Assembly (NCBI GenBank): GCA_016791465.1
Contig: JAEUWE010000349.1
Coordinates: 1-5,618 of the forward strand
DNA from: Pseudobdellovibrionaceae bacterium
Lineage (GTDB): Bacteria; Bdellovibrionota; Bdellovibrionia; Bdellovibrionales; JAMPXM01
DNA: 5,618 nucleotides
Direction of reading: 5' to 3'
Below are positions 1 to 5,301 of this stretch, piece after piece (positions within the stretch are counted from its first letter, which is position 1; each line of letters begins with the position of its first letter). Position numbers and translations under genes: made by a program. The notes beneath the pieces were generated by a model. It was not told where the DNA came from. It worked only from the letters and a program-made list of their open reading frames with translations, and searched no databases.

Positions 1-1
1 G

Positions 2-379
2 CTATTCGTTCCCGGCCTTGCCTTCGCCACACCAAAGTTTGGAACTCTGAAAGACACGATGAAAGAACTTGGTGCCCGAGTAAAAACGATTTCCCTACAA
101 GTCGACGACTCGTCTCTCGACACGCAGTCGGCAGCGCTTGCCGACGATGTCGCGATGTTGGCTGACGACTCGAAAACGTTTATTCCCGATCTTATCGCAC
201 AAGCTCCCGCTGGCGATCGGGCCGGAATGACCGTCCAGTATGAAAAGATGCTCGATGAAACGCATCAGCTTGCCATCGAATTGGCCACCGCCCTGCGAAG
301 CGGCAACAAAGTCGACGCCAAAGACCGCCTTGCGAGGCTCAATCAAAACAAAAAAGATGGCCACGCAGAATTCAAATAA
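2..379 (+). CDS. Cytochrome b562-family periplasmic haem protein (5' partial)
   Basis: Small four-helix-bundle haem protein of the soluble cytochrome b562 family, expected in the periplasm as an electron carrier. The frame is open to the left edge, so the start lies outside the window. The first visible residues, LFVPGLAFA followed by TPKFG, look like the end of a Sec signal peptide with an A-F-A cleavage site. The next stretch, LKDTMKELGARVKTI, resembles the start of mature E. coli b562 (LEDNMETLNDNLKVI). The Met at 59-61 then sits where axial ligand Met7 does, and the His at 362-364, in the C-terminal GHAEFK, sits where His102 does (YHQKYR). The methionine at 59 is therefore a haem ligand, not the initiator. 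No cysteine is present, so haem would be bound non-covalently (b-type, not c'-type). The mature length of about 116 residues is slightly longer than the 106 of E. coli. It converges on the lipoprotein-release permease gene. Confidence 0.85.
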   Translation, partial: LFVPGLAFATPKFGTLKDTMKELGARVKTISLQVDDSSLDTQSAALADDVAMLADDSKTFIPDLIAQAPAGDRAGMTVQYEKMLDETHQLAIELATALRSGNKVDAKDRLARLNQNKKDGHAEFK

Positions 380-388
380 GACCTCTAT

Positions 389-1621
389 TTACCGCCCGCG
401 ATGAAGCGTAACACTGCGAAGCGCTTCCGCGGGCTCTAGAGCGGTGATCGATCGCACGGGCGCCCAACTCGCAAGCCATCCCAGCGCAAGTGCAAGACCA
501 ACGACGCCCATGACAAAAAATGGATTCACTTTTGCTGGAATCGTCGTGTCGTAATAGAAATCCGGAAGAATGGACGTCTTTGCGGAATCAATAAAAATGC
601 AAACCAAGACTCCCGAGACCGCTCCGACCAAAACGCCGGTACCGCTCAACATCATTCCCACTCGAACAAAGAGCGCCTGAGTTTTCTTTCTCGAAAGTCC
701 AAGACTCATCAACAGGCCAATCTCTTTTCGCTTCTGCATCACGAGAATCATGAGTACCGTGACAATCGAAAAACCGGCGATCATGGTTGAAAGCGACAGT
801 ATCAATCCAATCGCAAAGATCTCAAGATTCAACGCTTGAAACAACGACGAGTTGCGATCGGCCCAGGTGCCAACACGAAGTCCCGCATCCGTTTTTACAA
901 TCTCAGCTTTCACTTTCTCGGCGTCCGCCGCCGAAGGCAGCCAAATCTCAACCTCATTTCTTTTCGACACATTGGCACCAAGAGCATTGAGCGAGCGGCC
1001 CTTTCCATAAATCAAAAGGCGACTGTCGAGATCGGCCACATTTGTCGTGAGCAATGACTTGACCACCACCCGCTCAAAGCGAGGAACCTCACCCGGCGGT
1101 AAAAGAAGCCCTTCTGGAGCAATCAAAGTCATCTTATCCCCATAGGTGATGCCCAGGCTTCGCGCTAAATCAGCCCCAAGTAAAACCTCGCTCGGCCCAA
1201 GCACGATTTCACCAAACGAAGGAGACTCCCCCCTCTCGTCACGGTTCGCTTCATGCACGTCATGAAGCAGCTTCGCTAGCGCTTTTTCATCAAGCCCTTT
1301 TGCTTCAGCTCCAGAAAACACACCATCACTTGTGCGAATCACAACATCCTGCTTCTCAACACTGTTGTAGGTGGCCGATCTCGCCGCGAGCCGTTCTTGC
1401 ACGGCCGCCGAAAGCTGAGATCCCGCCACAACGACATGCGGCTCAGCCGCAAGCAGGCGTCCACGGATGGAACCATGGAAGCCGTTCATCACGCTGATCA
1501 CAACAATCAGCGCAAAGACACCAAGAGTCACACCGATCATTGAAATCCAGGCGATCGTTCGAATCAAAGCGCCAGCACGACGACTCAAAAGAAAATGACG
1601 AAAAAAATCGAGCTCCAGCAT
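389..1621 (-). CDS. lolC: LolC/LolE-family lipoprotein-releasing ABC permease
   Basis: Inner-membrane permease subunit of the type that extracts lipoproteins from the inner membrane and hands them to the chaperone LolA. It has 410 residues, normal for the family. Layout: TM1 at about 22-46 ending in the family motif VISVMNGF; a large periplasmic domain at about 50-265 with the TWADRNSSLFQALNLE stretch before TM2; TM2 at about 268-294; a cytoplasmic coupling segment MQKRKEIGLLMSLGLSRKK at 295-313; TM3 at about 322-344; an LPDFYYDTTIP loop at 352-362; TM4 at about 367-388; and the typical C-terminal PAEALR. It could be LolC, LolE or a single LolC/E-type subunit, which I cannot tell from sequence alone. 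No LolD ATPase gene follows, because the next gene to the left runs convergently. The start ATG has only a weak ribosome site. It lies 41 bases after the unknown gene and is probably the last gene of the operon. Confidence 0.88.
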   Translation of the reverse strand: MLELDFFRHFLLSRRAGALIRTIAWISMIGVTLGVFALIVVISVMNGFHGSIRGRLLAAEPHVVVAGSQLSAAVQERLAARSATYNSVEKQDVVIRTSDGVFSGAEAKGLDEKALAKLLHDVHEANRDERGESPSFGEIVLGPSEVLLGADLARSLGITYGDKMTLIAPEGLLLPPGEVPRFERVVVKSLLTTNVADLDSRLLIYGKGRSLNALGANVSKRNEVEIWLPSAADAEKVKAEIVKTDAGLRVGTWADRNSSLFQALNLEIFAIGLILSLSTMIAGFSIVTVLMILVMQKRKEIGLLMSLGLSRKKTQALFVRVGMMLSGTGVLVGAVSGVLVCIFIDSAKTSILPDFYYDTTIPAKVNPFFVMGVVGLALALGWLASWAPVRSITALEPAEALRSVTLHRGR

Positions 1622-1662
1622 TTCAACAGTTTGGCTCGATATTGCCTGTCAGACAAGACGAT

Positions 1663-2166
1663 CTAGCGACCAAGCCGCTTCAGCCGGCTCCAAAATGGAG
1701 CCCGCGTCGCCCTTCGCGCTCCGAAAGACCGCAGCTCCTTGCCGCTGACCTCTAACCCTTGGCGCAGTGCCGCGACAATCTGCGCCTTCCATTCATCTCG
1801 AAATCCAGAAATCGACGCCAATAGATCAAAAACCGTTTCAACAGACTGACAGTTCAAGATTTCGTCGTATACGACGCATTCAATCACTTGGACGTCACCG
1901 CCACCATATCCAATCTCTTCTTCCGAGATAAAGCCGGTCTGAAGCGTCGCCCCCGACGGCGACTGGCTCCAATCAACAATTTGTCCATGCAGGTTCATCT
2001 GAAACCGCACAAGGTCTGACTTTTCTGAAAACCAGAGCATGCAGTCAAGATCCTGACCCGAATGGAACCAGCGCGAAACAACCTCACGCCCCTGAACCGT
2101 ATACACGTCAACGGCCTTCTCAACGAGCTTTGCGCCAAGATCAGAAAGCTCAGACAGATGATTCAC
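1663..2166 (-). CDS. Hypothetical protein, unrecognised, in Mla-like operon
   Basis: I do not recognise this 167-residue protein. It starts at GTG, which overlaps the mlaD stop as GTGA (2163-2166). AAGAGG lies 7 bases upstream, so start and translational coupling are well supported. It has no signal peptide or membrane segment and should be cytoplasmic. Residues 1-30 look helical, about 31-100 look beta-rich (RWFHSGQDLDCMLWF, VRFQMNLHGQIVDW, VQVIECVVYDEIL), and 105-140 look helical. The tail from 143 to 167 is strongly basic, with nine Lys/Arg in 25 residues and two tryptophan/aromatic positions near the end (PFWSRLKRLGR). Such a tail might bind acidic lipids or nucleic acid, which is inference. 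It occupies a place where mlaC and mlaB follow mlaD in enterobacteria. It shows no MlaC-like signal peptide and no obvious STAS-domain resemblance to MlaB, so it is not called as either. Confidence 0.8.
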   Translation of the reverse strand: MNHLSELSDLGAKLVEKAVDVYTVQGREVVSRWFHSGQDLDCMLWFSEKSDLVRFQMNLHGQIVDWSQSPSGATLQTGFISEEEIGYGGGDVQVIECVVYDEILNCQSVETVFDLLASISGFRDEWKAQIVAALRQGLEVSGKELRSFGARRATRAPFWSRLKRLGR

Positions 2167-3146
2167 GGTTTCGCCTCTTCTAACTTTTCAACGGCGGCAG
2201 GCGCTCGAAGCTTTGCCTCTTCCTCCCGAACCTCACGTGCCGACCCTCGCAGCAAAAACGACTTCTGTAGCGCTTTTAACGTAACGACCGTTTCATCCAA
2301 CGCCTCAATGGCCCGCGCACTCGCACGTGGGATCTCAGGCGCCATCTTCTGCATCATAGGAAGAGTCTTCTGAACTTCATCTGTTAAGACCGCCATGTTT
2401 TTCGCGATCTTCGCCAAGTGCGTAAGAAGCTCCGGTGATTCTTTTGCCACCTGTGGCAAAATCCGACTCACCTCGTTGGTAATCAACGCAAGATTCTGAA
2501 TCGTTTTTGTCAGCTGCTGACCCTTGTTCGCCGTTTTAAGCAGCGTGTTGGCCTCAGCGGTCAAACTCGACGCGTTCTTCAAAAGCGGCGAAAGATCGTC
2601 AAACATTCGAACCAGAGCCTGCGAACGCTTTGGATCCAGAAATGCTTCGGCAACAAATTTTAGGTTCTCTGCCATGCGCCCCAGAATATCAAGCGACGGC
2701 CCCAGCGTCTTTCCGCTCACAAGATCCATAATGTCAGCCGTAGGCTCACTTGGAAGCTTTGCACCTTCCGCCAAAGCCAACGCTTCTGGCGCGCCAATCG
2801 ACACATCGAGAATTTTCTCGCCAATCACAAATGGTCGAAGCACACGGACCACACTATCCGCACGCACCTTGTCACCGTAACGACGCTCCATCTTGAAGCG
2901 AACACGCACTTCACTTGCCGATATCAGCTCAACCGCAGTCACTGATCCAATGCGCAAGCCCTGCATCGACACCAATGTGCCTTCGCGGATTCCATCGGCC
3001 GAACGCAAGCTTGTCTCCAGCTCGATCTTCGGTTCAAACAACCCTTTTTTGACAGCGACCGCGACGCCAACTCCGAGCGTCCCCACCACTGCGCCCAACA
3101 CAAAGAGTCCGGCCACGCGTTCATAAACATTGAACTTCACCTTCAT
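2163..3146 (-). CDS. mlaD: MlaD-like MCE-domain lipid-binding protein
   Basis: Membrane-anchored periplasmic MCE protein expected to form a ring on the MlaE permease and carry lipid. I start it at the ATG at 3146-3144 (MKVKFNVYERVAGLF, 327 residues). That ATG overlaps the mlaF stop as ATGA and has AGGGGG 8 bases upstream. A longer frame with an ATG at 3188 would add 14 residues and lie deep inside mlaF. A short N-terminal stretch is followed by one TM helix at about 10-33 and the MCE domain at about 38-120 (ETSLRSADGIREGTLVSMQGLRIGSV, then PFVIGEKILDVSIG). A long, mostly helical region at about 140-300 contains repeats and ends in FLLRGSAREVREEEAK. E. coli MlaD is 183 residues, so the extra helical region is closer to long MCE proteins whose helices form a tube or needle. 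The gene is translationally coupled on both sides. Confidence 0.9.
   Translation of the reverse strand: MKVKFNVYERVAGLFVLGAVVGTLGVGVAVAVKKGLFEPKIELETSLRSADGIREGTLVSMQGLRIGSVTAVELISASEVRVRFKMERRYGDKVRADSVVRVLRPFVIGEKILDVSIGAPEALALAEGAKLPSEPTADIMDLVSGKTLGPSLDILGRMAENLKFVAEAFLDPKRSQALVRMFDDLSPLLKNASSLTAEANTLLKTANKGQQLTKTIQNLALITNEVSRILPQVAKESPELLTHLAKIAKNMAVLTDEVQKTLPMMQKMAPEIPRASARAIEALDETVVTLKALQKSFLLRGSAREVREEEAKLRAPAAVEKLEEAKP
2174..2179 (-). promoter_or_regulatory. Ribosome binding site for the unknown gene (GTG start)
   Basis: AAGAGG on the minus strand, 7 bases before the GTG at 2166-2164 and inside the end of the mlaD-like gene. It supports the non-ATG start and coupled translation. Confidence 0.6.
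2307..2576 (-). repeat. Degenerate helical repeats in the MlaD-like C-terminal region
   Basis: Protein-level repeat. NLALITNEVSRILP (residues 218-231) and NMAVLTDEVQKTLP (250-263) match at N, A, T, E, V, L and P with hydrophobic positions kept, and are 32 residues apart. A weaker earlier copy, NASSLTAEANTLLK, begins at residue 191, 27 residues before. A fourth, ragged copy may follow at about 280 (IEALDETVVTLK). The pattern suggests successive helices broken by proline, as in the helical barrel or needle regions of long MCE proteins. Divergence at the DNA level is high, so this is an old duplication. Confidence 0.55.
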
Positions 3147-3850
3147 GCCGCTTTCCCCCTGTAACTCACTTTTCCGCTTTCGATCCAAAGCGGTTCAGCA
3201 TTCAAACGTCCCGGCCACATTTCATCTCTCGACGTCAGGCAGATCGTCTTCAAATCGCCGCTTGCTCGCATCTCTTCAATCAAAACTTTGAGCTCGCGCG
3301 CCGTCTCGGGATCCAGTCCCGCAAACGGATCATCCATCACTAGAACTGACGGATTCACCAACATCGGACGAAGCGTCGAGACCAGCTTTCGCAGACCAGA
3401 CGACACCATCGCCGGTCGTCTTTCTAGAAAAGCGTCAAAACGGAATCTCTTCGCGACTGCGTGAATACGCTGGTCAAGATCCTCCGCACTCAAAAGATTA
3501 TGATACAGATGCGGAAGCGCGAGATTTTCATACAGCGACTTGTTTGAGAGAAGTCCGCCGACCTCAAACGTGTAACCAATCTCAAGTCGAATCGGAACAA
3601 ACTCCTCGAAGCTCATCTCCGTGACGTTCTCACCGTTGACAAAGATTCCACCGGAAGTCGGCTCAACCAGGCACGCCAGTACTTTCAAGAACGTCGACTG
3701 CCCATGTCCCGTTGGTCCTGTGACATGCAGAACTTTTCCCATCGGGATATCAGTCGTCACTCCATTCAAAACAAGTGCACCTTCTCCGTAGCCAAATGCC
3801 ACGTTCTGCATCGCAATCGAATGAATGCTCTTTTGCCCTAGGCGATTCAT
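3143..3850 (-). CDS. mlaF: MlaF-like ABC ATPase subunit with degenerate catalytic motifs
   Basis: Nucleotide-binding-domain protein of the MlaF family, expected on the cytoplasmic face of MlaE. It has 235 residues, shorter than E. coli MlaF (about 269), mainly because the C-terminal extension is missing. The fold is recognisable from end to end: A-loop Tyr21 (FGYGEGALVLNGV), Walker A at 45-53 (GPTGHGQST), Q-loop at 91-96 (IGYTFE), YENLALP at 107-113, signature at 149-153 (VSSGL), Walker B at 169-174 (VLVMDD), D-loop at 178-180 (GLD), H-loop region SRD at 207-209. Catalytic positions are changed: Walker A Lys is Gln51, Q-loop Gln is Glu96, the first signature Gly is Ser151, the Walker B Glu is Asp174 and the H-loop His is Arg208. 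The frame is uninterrupted, so this is not a frameshifted pseudogene. Start ATG overlaps the mlaE stop (ATGA) with GGGGA 4 bases upstream. Family assignment is firm, but ATPase activity is doubtful. Confidence 0.9.
   Translation of the reverse strand: MNRLGQKSIHSIAMQNVAFGYGEGALVLNGVTTDIPMGKVLHVTGPTGHGQSTFLKVLACLVEPTSGGIFVNGENVTEMSFEEFVPIRLEIGYTFEVGGLLSNKSLYENLALPHLYHNLLSAEDLDQRIHAVAKRFRFDAFLERRPAMVSSGLRKLVSTLRPMLVNPSVLVMDDPFAGLDPETARELKVLIEEMRASGDLKTICLTSRDEMWPGRLNAEPLWIESGKVSYRGKAA
3155..3160 (-). promoter_or_regulatory. Ribosome binding site deciding the mlaD start
   Basis: AGGGGG on the minus strand, 8 bases before the ATG at 3146-3144. It lies within the last codons of mlaF and favours the shorter mlaD frame over the ATG at 3188. 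Confidence 0.65.
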
Positions 3851-4671
3851 AAGATCCCCAAGCGCACGAGTTGATTGAGATAGAACAGCAAAGTGACCAA
3901 GAGATTAAAGCTCGTCACTGCCACAATCGCGTGAACAACGGCACGCGCTGTGACCTGTGGCACTTCGTGAGAGCTCGACTGAACGGACAATCCCTGCTGA
4001 CACGCGACCGTAAAAATAATCAAACCCGAGAAAGTATTCTTCAACAAAAACAAAACAACGTCGTCCATCGAGAACGCCGTCGCCAGCGAATCAACATAGA
4101 ACCAAAACGGGAGATCATGAATCGCGCGACTCACGACAAATCCACCAACCAATGAAATCAGATTGAAGTAAAAGGAGAGGCAAAGAACGCTGATCACGCC
4201 GCCCAATAGGCGCGGGAACACAATATAGGAAAGCGGATGAACCCCCATGACCTCAAGCGCTTCAATCTCACGATTCACGCGCATATTGCCAAGCTCGCTC
4301 GCCACAGCCGTTCCCGAACGTGCAATCACCACAAGAGCCGTAATCAGAGGACCGAGCTCGCGAACAATAATAACGACAAGGATGTTCCCCAGCATCGAGG
4401 TTCCGCCCAAAAGCGAAAGCTGTGCGGACGACTGCAGAATGGCAATACCGCCGGCGGCAAGCGCCAAAATCGTAACCAACGGCATTCCCTGCCAACCGGT
4501 AAAATAGATCTGCGCCGAAACAACCGATAGAATTTGTCGGAACCCAAGCTTTCGATCATTAAACGCCGATCGAAAAGCGAGATAGATCATCAGTGCAGTG
4601 CCTCTGATGTAACGCCACAGCTCAAAAAGCCTAAAACCGACGCGATCAGCCTGAGTTAAGAGAATCTCCAT
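3847..4671 (-). CDS. mlaE: MlaE-like permease of MCE lipid transport system
   Basis: Inner-membrane permease of the MlaE family, which forms a dimer carrying the MCE ring and binding the MlaF ATPase. It has 274 residues, close to the roughly 260 of E. coli MlaE. An N-terminal interfacial helix is at about 12-35 (LFELWRYIRGTALMIYLAF). Hydrophobic segments follow at about 62-80, 93-117, 150-182, 205-225 and 242-268. The core family signature is clear: RELGPLITALVVIARSGTA at 104-122, SELGNMRVNREIEALEVMGV at 125-144 (the cytoplasmic coupling region that contacts the ATPase), then PLSYIVFPRLLGG. The end carries the usual EVPQVTARAVV motif at 236-246. Unlike its ATPase partner it shows no sign of decay. 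The ATG at 4671 is preceded by AAGAG with a 6-base spacer. An in-frame stop at 4690-4692 limits any longer version. Confidence 0.93.
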   Translation of the reverse strand: MEILLTQADRVGFRLFELWRYIRGTALMIYLAFRSAFNDRKLGFRQILSVVSAQIYFTGWQGMPLVTILALAAGGIAILQSSAQLSLLGGTSMLGNILVVIIVRELGPLITALVVIARSGTAVASELGNMRVNREIEALEVMGVHPLSYIVFPRLLGGVISVLCLSFYFNLISLVGGFVVSRAIHDLPFWFYVDSLATAFSMDDVVLFLLKNTFSGLIIFTVACQQGLSVQSSSHEVPQVTARAVVHAIVAVTSFNLLVTLLFYLNQLVRLGIL

Positions 4672-4719
4672 TGGGTTCTCTTCGGCCGTTTACCTCCCCG
4701 CGATTGAGTCCTGAGCCAA

Positions 4720-5292
4720 TCAATACGCCCAAAGACCATAGAACAAAGACTTTGCCGCCTCGACCGCAATCTCCCACCACGCCACATCGCCCACCGCCGG
4801 AGCCACAGCTCGACCTTGGATGAGAATCCGGTCCTTCATCTCCGCTTCAAAAGTCCTGAGCGCCCGATACATGTGGTACTGCGAAGTCACCACCAAAAGG
4901 TCTCGACACCCCAATGCTTCAACCAAAACCGACGTCTGCTGAGCGTTGCCAAACGTTGTTTGCGATCGCCGCTCAAGAACAATATCGTCCTCTGATGTGT
5001 CTTGATAGTAAGGCCAACTTGGGAAGATTTCGCGCCAGTCCGCCTGAGGGTTCACACCTGAAACAATCAGTTTTCGAATCGCCTTGCGGGCAAGCAAGTC
5101 AACGCCCTCGCGAACGCGCCCAGCACCACCGGTGAGCACCACAGCGCAATCTGCCGACTGATCCGTCGTCCAACTGTGGATCGGCGTCTTTCTGATGGCA
5201 TCAACTTCCAACACGAATCGCCATAGGAGAATGGAAAAAAAAATGCCCCCAGCAACGAGCATGAGGGCAATTCGACGTCGGCGTGGTTTCAT
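4720..5292 (-). CDS. DUF218 (YdcF/SanA/ElyC-type) membrane-anchored protein
   Basis: Protein of the DUF218 family, whose members SanA and ElyC are linked to envelope barrier function and peptidoglycan or lipid-carrier metabolism in enterobacteria; the reaction is not established. It has 190 residues. A basic N-terminus (KPRRRR) precedes one TM helix at about 8-28, so the rest should lie in the periplasm. The DUF218 domain runs from about 48 to 165: CAVVLTGGAGRVREGVDLL at 49-67, KLIVSGV at 74-80, the ERRSQTTFGNA motif at 107-117 with conserved Thr and Asn, and VVTSQYHMYRAL at 134-145 with the conserved His140. The gene follows ridA by 9 bases and precedes mlaE by 48 bases, so it is probably co-transcribed. 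The location suggests an envelope job, but a substrate cannot be named. Confidence 0.88.
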   Translation of the reverse strand: MKPRRRRIALMLVAGGIFFSILLWRFVLEVDAIRKTPIHSWTTDQSADCAVVLTGGAGRVREGVDLLARKAIRKLIVSGVNPQADWREIFPSWPYYQDTSEDDIVLERRSQTTFGNAQQTSVLVEALGCRDLLVVTSQYHMYRALRTFEAEMKDRILIQGRAVAPAVGDVAWWEIAVEAAKSLFYGLWAY

Positions 5293-5301
5293 CGCTCAAG
5301 C

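Noticed and set aside
418..427. Perfect 10-base palindrome GAAGCGCTTC near the 3' end of the permease gene, considered as a terminator stem
   Set aside because: It has no loop and no following T-run, and lies inside codons for the conserved C-terminal motif. Short palindromes like this are expected by chance.
787..1057. Plus-strand open frames opposite the permease gene
   Set aside because: They oppose a strong conserved membrane-protein frame and have a composition typical of shadow frames (many His, Arg, Ser), with no family resemblance or ribosome site.
1663..2166. Calling the 167-residue protein MlaC or an MlaB/STAS protein from its position
   Set aside because: There is no signal peptide as in MlaC and no recognisable STAS pattern; position alone is not enough.
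2524..3126. Plus-strand open frames opposite the mlaD-like gene
   Set aside because: They are Ser/Thr/Arg-rich shadows of the real coding strand; the minus-strand frame has clear MCE-domain similarity.
3143..3850. Calling the MlaF-like gene a pseudogene
   Set aside because: The frame is complete with overlapping start and stop, all structural elements are present, and changes cluster at catalytic positions rather than being spread at random.
4237..4559. Several open frames on both strands overlapping the mlaE-like gene
   Set aside because: The mlaE frame carries the full family signature here; the others show no domains and no separate start signals.
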